From the NCBI RefSeq assembly GCF_029227915.1, contig NC_079878.1, positions 26,935,501 to 26,999,500 on the forward strand: DNA of 64,000 nt, read 5' to 3'. A model generated the notes under the pieces. The model had not been told where the DNA came from and did no database searches. It worked only from the letters and a program-made list of their open reading frames with translations. A program made the translations under genes and the position numbers. Below, one piece after another: positions 11,472-23,601 of this stretch. This DNA comes from Hydractinia symbiolongicarpus (Eukaryota > Cnidaria > Hydrozoa > Anthoathecata > Hydractiniidae). Position 1 is the stretch's first letter. Each line of letters opens with the position of its first letter.

Positions 11472-11651
11472 TTACCAGCCCCCACTCACCTCCTTAACAT
11501 CCTTTTCTTTCCTCCGTTCAGATATTTCTCTGACTTTTGGTTTTTCCTTATACGGAAGATTTTTTTTTGGATCCTTGAGCAGCGAAAAAAAAATTTTATC
11601 CTGTTTTTTTCGACTGTTGTTAGTGCAATTCACAACAGCGCACCACGACAT
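11472..11651 (-). pseudogene. THAP-domain first exon in element B
   Basis: The minus strand reads MSWCAVVNCTNNSRKKQDK then IFFSLLKDPKK, matching the first half of a THAP finger (C-x4-C and the FF.LPKD core). A consensus donor GTGAGT follows KDVKE at about 11,484. I could not find the second half (the W...I and C-x2-H part) with confidence. It is tail-to-tail with the P2RX7-C-like gene, the same arrangement as in element A. Confidence 0.55.
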
Positions 11652-12282
11652 TATTCTGCCTCTCAACCTTACTGAATGTGCGATCTGAGTCTAATCTCTC
11701 TGTGGCGGGACATTTAGTGAAGAGGAAACTAATTTTTAATTATTGATTGGTGGTCTTTAGAGTAGCTGAAACAACTATGCAACCCTAAGGCTAAAGTCAT
11801 ATTGAACTTCAAGTTTTATTAGCGAAAGCTTCTTACTTAGGTTCGTACAGAATTAGCACAGTGTGTGTTTACCTTAAGGTCTAGACACATCTCTCGCCTT
11901 CGATTTTTTAATTCCATATGAATAATTCATAAAAAGCGGTCTTTCACAATTCAGGGGGTAAAATTACCAAAATTTTTAAACATATAATAAAATATCAGCC
12001 CTGGCCCACGTTTTATCTATTTTGGTCAGTTCGGCGCGCTCCAGGTAAATACGTCACACGCGACATATTATTTCAGCCTCGCTTTAGTGCCTATCATCCG
12101 CCATCCATATAAACAATCGAAGCGAGAGACCGCATGCTTTTTTTGTAAACAAGAATGAGATATTGTTCAGTTGGTGTTAGGAAAGAAAACAAATAATTAT
12201 TTAATTATTTTATAGAAATTAGTTCCAAATAAGAATTTTTTGTCAAAATTTTAGTTGATTTTTAATCGGACAGTACCTTTAA

Positions 12283-12699
12283 TGTATAATTAGTAGTCCT
12301 ACCAAGCAAAGTACACAAAACTTCGCTAGAACAAAAACGATTTTAGTGGCGACGTGGTTGTCGGTTAAAAAAGTGATCTAATATTTTTTACAAAATAATA
12401 ATTTCTAGTTTTTTTTTCTGTTGAAGATGGATTGATGACCAAAAACCAAGAACTTGTTCATTTGACACTGTGAAAGAGTTAGAAAAATTCCTACGAAGGC
12501 TAAACAATAACATATTTCGTTATAAAATTATTAAAAAAAATTTTTCAGTTTAACATTGCTGCGTTTCATTAAAACTGTTAAAACTGACTTACACAGAAAA
12601 AATAACTTTTTTTTCACTTTCTTACAAAGCTTAAATCATGCCGTATTTCATTAGGATCTGCAAATTTTATGTTAGTTAATTTGATTGTTTAGATAAGTT
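12283..12699. other. Upstream region of the CACTA-2 transposase
   Basis: AT-rich non-coding sequence between element B and the first transposase exon. It is probably the transposase-proximal half of the original CACTA-2 divergent promoter. No further motif is recognised. Confidence 0.4.
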
Positions 12700-13427
12700 A
12701 TGAATCAAAAGAGAAAGTATTGTGGAATTTGTTGTGACTCATATCACTCTCATTATTTTTCAAAACATAAGTGTACTACAAACAACGAACACGAGGAAGT
12801 AGACAAAGACACCCAATCTAACACCAGTGATACTGAGGTTGATTTTGATTTTGCTTGTGAAAACAACAGAACAAAAGATGATGATGGTGATGATGAAATA
12901 GATCAAGATCTTGTAGAAGATGAGGAATACGAAGAGTTACTTCAGGACTTTCATGTACCAATAAACGGCTTCAATTACGGAGTTTTGGAAAACAAACATA
13001 ACATTATTTTTGCAACATGGCTTTCTATACACTTGGTTGTCTGGCAGTATGCTTATGGTCTTGAACTTCTGCTAAAATTTTTAAAATCCCTCTTTGATGT
13101 CATAGCAGGTAAATATCCTTGGCTTGAAATATTAGCGGCACTTTACCACCATCTCTGTATCTTCTTCATAAAAAGTTAGAGATTTATAAACAACGCTTCG
13201 TAAAATATGTTGTATGTATTAAATGCAAATATTTGCACAAGTTTGAAAGTTGTTTTTAAATGATTAGAGGCGTGAATGAATCTAAACGATGCAACCATTA
13301 CGGAGTTTTTCAGAATTTTCAGAACTCCCGCAAAGTGTAAACATTTAGCTAGCGTTTGTACACACTTCCAAGTTATTATATTATAGTTATTTGCTGTTTA
13401 ACACTTTTACGTATTGTTTTTGCAATA

Positions 13428-15356
13428 ATGGAAAAGAAAGATTGTGTACAATGGCTTATGGAACGTGGCCTGTCCACAGGAGGAGCAATACAAGAGCTTA
13501 ATATGCGTGTTAATCGATTCCAATTGTACCCATCACTTGCGGAAAAATTGAGAGTCAAACGAGAAAGAAATTTTAGTTTTGGTACAACATTAGATCCCAA
13601 TCTTATCCCTCCCATTTCAACTTCCTAGTGTCCTAAAGAGGAATTGTATCCAATAGTTACAGCATCGATATTTAAAGAATATAGTTCTAGAAAAAGAGAA
13701 GGTAGTTTAGGTCAGCAACAGAAAGCTTATGCTATGTTGACTAGCAGGAAAATAGTTTCAGTAAAAACACATGTTGCAGGTGATAATAATGTATTTGTTA
13801 GAGCTCTTGTTAAAAAATCATATGGTGAATTAACAAGACCTACAGTTATACTATTTAGTATTAATATTCCAGTTAAAGCCTACTGTAAATGTCCTGTTGG
13901 TGTAAGTGGCTTATGTTGCCATACATTGGCCTTGCTTCTCTATTTAAAAAACTTTCACGAAACAAAGGAAACATTTTTGGCTCCATCTTGCACTGAGCAA
14001 CTGCAGAAATGGCATCGCAGAACAAGAAAAGGCTCTATACCTATGATGCCGTTACGAAAAATAAAGTTAACCTCAGCCAGATTTGGAACCTCAAACAATG
14101 TAACTGATGCTAAAATCACTCCAGCTGACCCAGAAAACTCCAGGTTTAAAAGAGGTGTGCTACAAATGAAATCGGATATGCTTTTGGAAATAAAAAAGGT
14201 TAAAAAACCGTTAGAACGACATTGCTATGAGGTTTTGTCAAAAAATAAATCTCTAAAAACATCTCTTGGAGAACATTTGTCATTTCGATTTACAACCAAG
14301 GCAGCACTTTCACTAGATAATCATGATTACTGCAAACAAAATTCAACTATAGATTACAATGAAATAAAAATTGAACCGTCAAAACTTGAAAATATTAAAA
14401 AAAACATCTCCGGAACAATTTTGGAAAAACAAAAAGAAAATGCTCAGAATAATGTAAATACTACAACTTCTGATATTGCAACACACTTCCTACTAGATGA
14501 TATTTCTTGTGACGTTAATTCTAATTTAAAAATAATCAACATTGATCTAAGAAATATGTTCCCAGATGACCCTAATAAAAACCTTAATTATTTTCCAGTT
14601 CAACAAAATACAGAAGAGTGGCAAAATCTAAGGAAGGGTAAAATCACCGGTAGCCGTTTACCAGCTCTGATTGGAATTTATGGTGCAAAAAAATTTGAAC
14701 TTTATTATCATCTAATAAATGAAGGTTTACAGGAGAAAGACATCTTTAATAGTAATTTTATAAACTTTAAGCGTGGTCATCAGTATGAACCAGAAGCATT
14801 GTCGTTTTTTTGTGATCGCTCAGGTTGTAAAGCTGTTACGTGTGGGTTTTTTAATCATCCACATGATAACCTGTATGGATCCAGCCTAGATGGATTAGTG
14901 TCTTCTGGAATTTTGTTAGAAATTAAAACTAGAGCAGCTAATTCCAAGCGACCCCTGGAAAATTTAACAAAATGTCTAGCATATTTAATTCAAGCACAAT
15001 TACAACTAGTTTGCACTGAATCCAAATTTTGTATCCTCATGTCTTATCATCCAGAAACAAAATCTGCCAATTACTTTTTAATTCAAAGAAATGATTTGGT
15101 CTGGAACATTATAAAGACAGTCATTGAAAGTGTGTTAAAAAAGCAACCCATCACTGAATGGCCACATAAAGAGTGCAAAGAATTTTCCGATTTAGAATTA
15201 AAAAACTTTCTTCGAATTCCTAATTTTCAGTCACTGAAGCCATTACGTACATACATCAACAAGTTAGTACGAGATATTCCAACTGTCAAATTAGTTATGC
15301 CCCAGATTATATGTAAGATTATACATAGCAGTAGTTTTAAAATATATAGTATATAG
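13428..15356 (+). pseudogene. SWIM zinc finger plus YqaJ-like nuclease, one in-frame stop
   Basis: From ATG 13,428 (MEKKDCVQWLMERGL) the frame is open to 15,356 except for one TAG at 13,626-13,628. A SWIM finger lies in YCKCPVGVSGLCCHTLAL (C-x-C...C-x-H). The C-terminal half is a YqaJ/lambda-exonuclease-like PD-(D/E)XK domain: EEWQNLRKGKITGSRLPAL, then RGHQYEPEAL, YGSSLDGLV and LLEIKTR (catalytic D, E-x-K), and QAQLQL. Such nucleases resect DNA ends; in ISL2EU elements the partner is thought to help transposition. The TAG could be decay or a sequencing error; otherwise about 640 aa appear intact. Encoded tail-to-tail with the transposase. Confidence 0.85.
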
Positions 15357-15374
15357 TTGTTAGAAACATTGACA

Positions 15375-15525
15375 GTATAATAGTATAATAGTATATATAG
15401 TTTATATATATATATATATATAATCTATAATATATATATTAAATCGTGTTTACATATATGTTATGTTACATATATATATATATATATATATGTTATGTTA
15501 CATATATATATATATATGAGTAACT
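15375..15525. repeat. (TA)n microsatellite between the ISL2EU-like genes
   Basis: Long TATATA runs broken by two copies of TATGTTATGTTACATATA lie between the 3' ends of the two convergent genes. They could form AT-rich hairpins. The two near-identical units suggest slippage. Confidence 0.85.
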
Positions 15526-15663
15526 GAATAAAACCTTATGTGTTTGTTTATATATATAGGTTTGTAAAAACTGAACCATAAGTTAAATTAATTAGGTTTA
15601 AACATTTGATTTCTTTGGACCAATAGGTAGCATTGTCAAATTCACAATGTGACATAGAACTTG

Positions 15664-17154
15664 CTAAGTTGATGAAAGTAAGTCCATTCTTTGTAAAGGC
15701 CAAACAGTATTTAAAATTGACCAATCTCTTACTCGTCGAATGAATCTCTCCACATGAATTCTAGTAGATGCAATATCAAAATTTGCAGCAACATCAGCAG
15801 GTGAAAATTGATCTGTATCTTTTTGGGCAGGTCGATTTAAAAAAACACCTTTTATGGAACAATGATCTTGTACGGAAAAACCTCTATCTGACATAAGTTC
15901 ATGTTCAGGTCGCACCCATTCAAGAACAGCAGTTTCTTCAGTTATAGCGCTGTCACTAATTGAACCAGGATATATGTCACTGAAAAAAAGGCCACTTCGA
16001 TGTGCTGAGATTCCGATTAAAGCTTTACCGGTGACAGTGTTTTTATAGTTAGAAAACATAAGGGAATTAAGTTCAAAGTTTGTAGCATGTTGAAACTTAA
16101 ATTCTGTACAATAACTAAGTCGGTCAACCCATGTCCTGTTCGAACAAAAATATCTGGCATTTTCTTTAATAAAAATCCATCATCTGGTTTTAAGTCCAAC
16201 TGACTGAAAAGTGTTTCTAAAAAAAAAAGCCATCCAACAAATATCCTATACATTGTGCTTTTACCAACACCTGCCATATAAGCCATAACGCCAAGATGAA
16301 GAGAATGACGACACATTGTTAAAACACATAAAAGTTCGGTTGCTTTGTTTAATGATCTTTCCCCAGTTCCTTTACAGTCAGGGTATTTTATAATGTGTAA
16401 GTATGGTGAAACAATTTGAAATAGCAAGTCAAATTTCAACGGGCAAACCAGATAAATATTCTATATTGCTAGATTTCTGTTGTAAGTTGTCATAGGAAAA
16501 TATATACTTTTGAAGGTTTAGAATTGTTCCTGTTTTTTCAAGAATTATTTTATTTCGTTTATTAACAAATGATTGCAGGTAGTGGTTTTTAATTTTTAGT
16601 AATTTATTTTTATGGGTAAGATTCTTTATTTTATTATTTGATTCGTTTATTTTTTTTTTAAGTTCTTCAATAATTTTGTCTTTAGATATTAATTTAGCAG
16701 ATAACTGTCTCTTTGAGGATTCTCGTTGTTTATGTACTGGCGTAGAATATATTCTTTTAGCAGGAGGTTTTCTCTTTACACTAGATGGTGTACGAAGTGT
16801 TTGGATGAATTCAATTTTTTTTTTTAGCTCCTTAACTTTCATTTTATTTGCTGCACTTTGGGTTTTTTCAAGTCTTTCTTTTGCTCTATTATATTTTTGC
16901 TCAATAATAGGAATTTGTGACTGGGGTACTGTAACATCAGGAAGAGTTTCATAAATTTTATAACCAGCACTCCAATGTTCACAACATATGTGTCCGTTTT
17001 TCCAATTAACTCCAGCAGTTTTAATAATTTTTTGGTACTCCATTTGTAAATCCTTGGTCCTTGGCAATCTGTAAAATATAAGCTTTTCTCCATTTGAATT
17101 TTGTGTTCGAAAGTTATTATAGCATAGGGATGACGAGTAGAACCATTTCACCAT
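15664..17154 (-). pseudogene. THAP-DDE_Tnp_4 transposase of the ISL2EU-like element
   Basis: From ATG 17,154 a THAP-like finger (FYSSSLCYNNF, IFYRLPRTK, GHICCEHW) is followed by a long Lys/Glu coiled coil (about residues 90-200). The catalytic part lies in two further frames: SLHLGVMAYMAGVGKSTMYR (helix-turn-helix-like), YCTEFKFQHATNFELN, KNTVTGKALIGISAHR, LMSDRGF (second Asp) and HVERFIRRVRDW (Glu). The first catalytic Asp, normally DCTE in this family, reads Tyr (YCTE). Together with frameshifts near 16,435 and 16,050-16,110 this makes the copy inactive. The enzyme would cut the TACGG termini. Confidence 0.85.
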
Positions 17155-18587
17155 GTTTTAGATAAGTTAAATGTTGTAGAAAAGTATAAATATAAGGAAA
17201 GAATATATACTAAAATTAGCAATTCATGCCTCAACTGCGCCCATACGGTATAAACTTTATGAGCAAATGACCGGGAAACCAATAGGGGTAATCGAGTGCA
17301 ACATAAACAAGCTAAAAATTTGTCCCTACAAGCGTTTCTCTAGTGCCCAGACCTGCGCGGTATGAAACTCCGTAATGTTTCCAATCCAAATCATCGATTA
17401 AAGCAATACAGAAAGCAATGTGACCAATTGTTATTAATGACAATTCAGTCACTTAATGGAAAAAACAGTGTTATATCCTTTTAAAACATACTGCTACAAA
17501 CCATTAAGAATTAGTCTCCCGGAGTGAGTTGGAAGAAGAAACTTTGAAGAAAGTTGCGAGGAGTGGCGAAACAGAAGTACGCATGACGATGTTATGAGTG
17601 ATGTGTGTGATGGAAAAATGTGGTCGTAATTAATAATGGAGAAGAACATGACTTTTTTACTAAACCAAGAAATTATGGTGTTATTGTTAATCTACATTGG
17701 TTTGCACCCTATAAACATGTTTCCAATTTTTCTGTTGGTGCAATTTATTTAGTTATAATGAATTTGCCTAGATGTGAAAGGTTTAAACGGAAAAAACCTA
17801 TTCTTGTTGGACTTATACCAAACATGGACCAAGAGCCCCCGACAAATACATTCATGCAGCCTTTGGTTAAAGAATTAAAAGAGGCATGGGATCCAGGATT
17901 TCAGTTAAAGTCAAGTACTTCGAAAACTTTCACTTACAGAGCAGCACTAATTTGTATTTGCTGTGATGCCCCAGCTTGCAGGAAACTTTGTGGTTTTTTA
18001 GGTAAGAACATAAGTTACTAACAATGTCTTTACAATGTCTATACTATATATTGTAAATTTAGGACATTCTGCTACTGTCAGTTGCTCACGCTGCAAGAAA
18101 CAATTTCCTGGTGATATTGGGCAAAAGGACTATAGTGGATTTGACAGACAAAATTGGATATCTCGTACTACAGAACAACATCGAAGTGAAATGATTAAAA
18201 TAAATTATTGTTCTACTATTGGAGAAAAGTCTCAACTAGAATCAGAGTTGGGCACACGTTATTCAGTTCTAACTGAGCTCTCATATCATGACTCAGGTAT
18301 CTGTGCTAGTTTTATTGCACATGATTTTTGTATACATGAAATGGAAGTTTTTGAAAAGTCTATCTGAATTTTTATTTATTTAGGTACTGCTAAGAAGATG
18401 ATAGTGATATGGAAAGACACAGGATACCTAAATAATAAGACATTCCCAATATTACAGCAAAGAGTTGATGCAGCATGTGTACCAAGTGACATAGGAAAAT
18501 TGCCTACTAAGCTGCAATCAGGTTTTGATGGATTTAAGGCAGATGAATTAAAGAATTGGACAGAAATACTTTCAATTCATGTATTAA

Positions 18588-19309
18588 CCCTATTCGGTCC
18601 GGGGTTATTCGAACATACTATAACCGGGGGGGGCTCAATAACTTTTCATAGGATTGCTCAAATTGAATCAAACTTGGCACACTTATAGTACGTCATAAAA
18701 GGAACAAAATGGCGGCAATAAATTTTTGCTTGCGTCAGCACATTTTCTGTGACGTCATCAGAACCTTGAACATTGTTAAAAATGCCACTATCTGCTTAAA
18801 GTATAATTACTTTTGTTCTAGAGCGAATTTTTACATTCTGTTTAAAGTTTCTGAAAGCTAAATAAATTTTGTTTGACATATCTTCCGGTTTTTACATGGA
18901 TCGGATAAAAAATTGCCAAAAATTGCCCGAAAATCCATTTTTTTTCGATTTTCGGGTAAAATCCGACAAAATCAAATCAAATTAGTCACGTGTCAAAATT
19001 ATTCAAATTGATTATTCTTGATGAAACAAAGTTGTGTTGCAAGTGTCAAGTTCTAAGGATAATCCTAACAGGAGTTATTATATTTTCCCCATTATAAGGA
19101 TTTCATAGAGATTTTAGGGGTAGTTTCGAGTAATGGCTAATATCAAAGCTTCTGAAAGGAATGCGACCTACAAATTTAGCGTGCAGGTGTCTAATAGATA
19201 AATGTTGAAACTCAGTAAGTATCATAGCCATGTAAGAAAGCAATCAGGAGTTATTAAAAAAAAACCGTCAGGGGGGGCGGAATCCGCCCCCCCCCCGGAC
19301 CGAATAGGG
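18588..19309. mobile_element. 722-bp G-rich MITE at a TTAA site
   Basis: Inverted termini CCCTATTCGGTCCGGGG (18,588) and CCCCGGACCGAATAGGG (ending 19,309) are flanked by TTAA (18,584-18,587) and T-TTAA (19,310-19,314). CCC termini with TTAA resemble piggyBac- or Kolobok-type MITEs. It interrupts the CACTA-2 transposase between SIHV and KGIISKRDL, which align to adjacent residues of CACTA-1. Runs of up to ten C/G lie just inside the ends. Confidence 0.8.
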
Positions 19310-19494
19310 TTTAAGGGAATCATTTCGAAAAGAGATCTGGAATGTTGGCGATGTTTTGTTATTGCATGCTTTTATCTTTGTAACAGAGTTATAACCAATG
19401 CAAATATTAAAATAGCTGATAATTATCTAATTAAATTTTGCAAAGAGTTTGAAAATATTAATGGAACAGAAAAGTCTATTTTGTCTGAAATTGC

Positions 19495-22400
19495 CAAATT
19501 TAGTTCATGTCGGAATTTTATAATAATGGCGGCTGTCCGTACGGACGCGTTTTTTGTGTTAAATTTTTTGTTGCTGTTGTTTTTGGCATTAGTCAACAAT
19601 GTTTCCTGTAATAGTTGTGGAAAAACTATCAGAAGAAATCAAACATCAGAGAAATGTTATACGTGTAAAAATTTATCTCACTTGAAATGTTTAAATGATA
19701 AATTTGTTTGTGATGAAGAGAGATTTTTCTGTGTTGACTGTACTCCTGCTGATCCTGAATATATCATAAATTCACTTGATCCTGAAATTTCTGGATTTAT
19801 TGGTAAGAAAGGATTTAAAATCATGCACCAAAATATTAATGGGATCGAAGAAAAGTTACATCACATAAAATCATTCTTGTTAGATACCAAAAACTCTGTT
19901 CATATTATCAGTTTCTTCGAAACTCACACAAACAACACTGTTACAGATGCACAATTAAAGATTCCGGGGTACACACTCGAACGAAAAGACCGTGTAATTG
20001 AAGGCCATGGAGGAGTTTCACTCTATATTCGGGACGATCTGAACTACAACAGGAGAGATGATTTAGAAATTGAAGGAATTGAATTTCTATGGATTGAACT
20101 CTTCCCCAAAAAATCGAAACCGTTGCTCATTTCATCATGCTACCGACCCCCTGATAACTCAAAATACCTCGACAGAAACTTTGTTGAAAAATTTAACAAT
20201 ATTTTGGATGCGATTACAGCAGAGAACAAAGAAACGATTATGTGCGGGGACTTTAACTGCAATTATAAGGTCCCCGGAGACCGTTCCGACTTGAAAGATC
20301 TTGTAAAACTGCACGGTTTCAGTCAGTTAATAAAGTCATACACGCGAATAACAAAGAACAGTACAACACTTATCGATTTGTTCTATACGACAAACAAAAT
20401 AGTAATTACCGATACATTGGTGCACACAAATTCCATAAGTGATCATGGTTTAATTGGCATCAATAGAAAAATGAACTGTAAACGCTATCAACCAAAAAGA
20501 ATAACGGCGCGTGATTACTCTCGATATAACAAAGAAGACTTACAGAACGAACTTCGTAACATACCTTGGGAAAACTGTTTAGCTGTCGATTTCAACAAAG
20601 GCTGGGATTTATTCAAAAATTACGTCACATCTACCATCAACAAACATTCACCACTGATGGAGAAAAATGTTCGGGGAAAGCCCAGTCCCTGGTTGACACG
20701 AGAAATACGTCAGTTGATGCACACAAGAGATTATCAACTACGCCGCTTCAAACAAACTAGCCTTGATGCTCATTGGGACAATTATAAGAAACTCAGAAAT
20801 ACTGTAACAAAAAAGATACGTGCTGCAAAAGCAAACCACATCAGAAATGTATTTAAGCAATCCACTGACAAACCTAGCGACTTCTGGAAGCAAATCAAAA
20901 ACTGCTATCCTACTAAGGGTACATGTGCTCCAAGTAAATTTTTCAAAATCAATGGGGAAAATGTATCGAGTCCCAAATGTATATCAAATGCATTTTGTTC
21001 GTTTTTTACGAAAGTCGGATCCAAATTAATGAACTGTAAAATCATTAATTACACATGAAAAATGTTTGACCAACGGGACCCCCTGAAGGATATAAACCGA
21101 ACTAATGCAACATTTAAGTTTAAAGAATTAACAGTCCGAGAAACATTAAAAATCTTAGAATCGACAAATGCATCGAAAGCGGCAGGTCCGGACACATCAC
21201 CTGCAAGAATTGTAAAGGATATTGCTCCCGTAATTGCAGCACCACTTACGTTCTTAATAAATGCAAGCTTGTTATCTGGCACCTTTCCAACATCAGAGAA
21301 AACTGCAAAAATTAACCCTGTGTTTAAAAATGGAGATCGCAGTAATATTGATAATTACCGTCCGATCTCTGTGCTCAACATCCTGTCGAAGACCATCGAA
21401 AGAGTCATTTATAACCAACTAGCTGACTACCTGGAAGAAAACTTCTTCCTGAGCAAACACCAGTATGGCTTCCGCCGGAAACGATCGACTAGTGATGCAG
21501 TTACCAAACTTACAAATAACATCCGCGAAAACATGGACAAAGGCAAAGTAACAGGTGCCCTGTTTATGGACCTGAGAAAAGCCTTTGACACTGTTAACCA
21601 CAGTTGTTTACTTTACAAACTTCCTTACTATGGCATACTTGGTAAAGAGGTTGATTGGATATCTAGCTACTTGTTTCACCGAAGCCAAATCGTTAACGTT
21701 GATGGAGTACTTTCTGAGAAGGAGTTTGTTACCCATGGTGTACCCCAAGGTTCGATATTGGGACCTCTGCTATTTGTCTTCTTATAAACGACCTTCCGAT
21801 CCAGCTAAATTACTGCAACGTATTAATGTATGCTGATGACACAGTGATTTATTTTTCACACAAATCGCTAACTGAGATCGAAAAATGTATAAACTCAGAT
21901 GCTGAAAAAGTGTTCAGATGGATGCAAGATAACTGTCTTATCCTAAAGCCAAAAAAAGGAAAAATAGAATTTGTAACATTTACATCTCGATCACGTAACA
22001 CCCAGATCAATATAACAATCAATAACAATGAAATCCACCAGCCTGCGTTCTACGAATATCTTGGTGTAATCATGGATAGCCATCTAAACATGAGCTCTCA
22101 CCTTCAACGAATGTACAGGCGGGTTAGTTCAAGGCTCAAAATGCTCAAGAAAGTAAGACATAACATTTCACCAATTGTTGCTGAGAAGATATTCATGTCA
22201 ATGATTCAACCTCTAATTTTCTACTGCTACCCTGTTTATGGTGGCATGAGCGATACATGGCGATTGAAATTCGAATCGTTATTTCTGAAAGCAAAATTCA
22301 TTGTCAAAAATCGTAAAAAATGGCCAACTTTCACAATTCGACTGAAAAGAAAAATTGTTATTGACGTCTTCAAGTCGTTACATTTCGAAACTGATGGTAA

Positions 22401-23004
22401 ATATGTTATGATCAACCACTCGATAAACACTCGAGGAAAGAACTGTTCACTTCGGCTCCCATTAATTAAATCTGAAGCTGGGAGGAAATTATCATATTAT
22501 CAGGGAGCAGTTATTTTTAACTCCCTACCTGTTAGTATTAGGAAAGAAACTAATTTTAATTTATTTAAAAAAGTAATAAACAATTATGATTTTTAAACTT
22601 TTCTGGTTCATCCACGATGTGGGAAGGAACGGTTGACGCCATCGACACCAACAATACAATTTCCACGTCCTCTCACTGCCAAATGTATGGATTGTGTGAT
22701 GACGTCGTCCGTCGTTTCTTACATCGTGTTTCTTGATATACTTGAAAATTTTTCGCACAAAGTCTTTCACAATATTTTTAATTTTCTCATATATGGTTCT
22801 CAATGTTCATTCTCTTAAATTTTTCAATATCCGCGAATTTTTATTTCTCTCCGTTTAAATCTTACTTCGAAAATTTTATATTTTGTTATTTTTGTTTTAC
22901 ACAGGTCTCTCATTGATAACAGTAACATCTACATATATCTTGCATATATTATACTGACGTAGATAAACCTGTATAAAGATGAATAATAATAATAATAATA
23001 ATAA
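19495..23004 (+). mobile_element. CR1/L2-group non-LTR retrotransposon (LINE-1 of this window)
   Basis: A near full-length LINE inserted in CACTA-2. It has a zinc-finger/endonuclease/reverse transcriptase ORF, about 0.4 kb of 3' UTR and a terminal (AAT)n tract (22,982-23,004). CACTA-2 homology stops around 19,490. The 5' boundary is approximate and no TSD was established. Confidence 0.8.
19526..22596 (+). pseudogene. LINE polyprotein: PHD-like finger, AP endonuclease, reverse transcriptase
   Basis: From ATG 19,526 (MAAVRTDAFFVLNFLLLL, a hydrophobic start) comes a Cys-rich finger (CNSCGKTIRRNQTSEKCYTC...CVDC), then an apurinic-type endonuclease: MHQNINGIEEKL, FFETHTNN, GGVSLYIRDD, MCGDFNCN, ISDHGLIG. 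After a TGA at 21,056-21,058 the reverse transcriptase continues: NYRPISVLNILSKTIERV, HQYGFRRKRSTSDAV, MDLRKAFDTVNH, HGVPQGSILGPLLF, and after a frameshift at about 21,775, MYADDTVIYF. This order and motif style fit the CR1/L2 clades. One nonsense and one frameshift make it inactive; the copy is otherwise well preserved, so it is fairly young. Confidence 0.85.
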
Positions 23005-23062
23005 GGTATAATGTTCACTATTCCAATATATTGTACTGCATGACTATTGTAAGACCTCTTTA

Positions 23063-23601
23063 ATTCTATTGTTACAAATTTTTTTTTAATTATGTGTAGG
23101 TGAAAAAGGTTTACAATACAGCAAGCTGCACTGAAGTATCTTGTCTACAGGGACGGTGGATGTAAATAAAATTGGGATTAGGCTCCCAGAAGAAGGTGCT
23201 GAATACACTTTCTTGCTTATTACAAGCATGAGTACTGTCCAACTTGGACCTATAACTATTCACTGAGAAAATCTTAAAGAGAAAAAACAATCCTTCAATC
23301 ACAAACAATACGACACAAGACAGAGCTAACAACATAAACGGACTGGTTACAGAACAAACACAAATGGAAAAATGTATATGTCAAAAATATATAATATAAA
23401 AAAGAATTATATAAAACCCTCCTGTGCGCCAGAACTTGTGACTCTGGCTGTAGCTTTCCACATGTGTTACAGGGCCCCAACACTCAGCCTTACACAGGAG
23501 GTTGTCATGACAGGACCAGCCTGTACATATTTTGACTAAGGACAGCAGGGTTGACAAGCCTGAAAACCAAGTTAGTAAACTTGGGCACCTTACTGAACTG
23601 G
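23063..23601. other. 3' flank of the nuclease-USP segment
   Basis: No coding sequence is recognised. The stretch contains short pyrimidine-rich and A-rich patches and probably represents the remaining 3' UTR of the USP-bearing element. The boundary with CACTA-2 or LINE sequence near 23.0-23.1 kb is uncertain. Confidence 0.4.

Larger units (their letters stand above)
9712..12282 (+). mobile_element. Element B: TTAA-flanked element with P2RX7-C-like and THAP remnants
   Basis: Inverted termini AGGTACTGTCC.ATTAAAAA at 9716 and near 12,256-12,278 are each flanked by TTAA (9712-9715; 12,279-12,282), which would be the target duplication. TTAA duplication together with a THAP exon points to the Kolobok superfamily or a piggyBac-like group. 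The interior holds a broken P2RX7-C-like gene (plus), a THAP first exon (minus) and a 1-kb MITE inserted in the former. No transposase catalytic domain is visible. Confidence 0.7.
13299..17374 (+). mobile_element. ISL2EU-like DNA transposon with AT target duplication
   Basis: Termini TACGGAGTTT (13,299) and AAACTCCGTA (ending 17,374) are inverted and flanked by AT at 13,297-13,298 and 17,375-17,376. Deleting the element and one AT restores the CACTA-2 reading frame as CNHVSNPNH, matching CSHVKFPNH in CACTA-1, which fixes the borders to the base. The element carries two convergent genes: SWIM-YqaJ (plus) and THAP-DDE transposase (minus). THAP/DDE_Tnp_4 with a YqaJ nuclease partner is the known composition of ISL2EU elements of the PIF/Harbinger-related group. 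Confidence 0.85.

Noticed and set aside
11443-11688. Plus-strand open frame after the P2RX7-C-like block
   Set aside because: It is antisense to a clear THAP exon and does not continue the P2RX7-C pattern.
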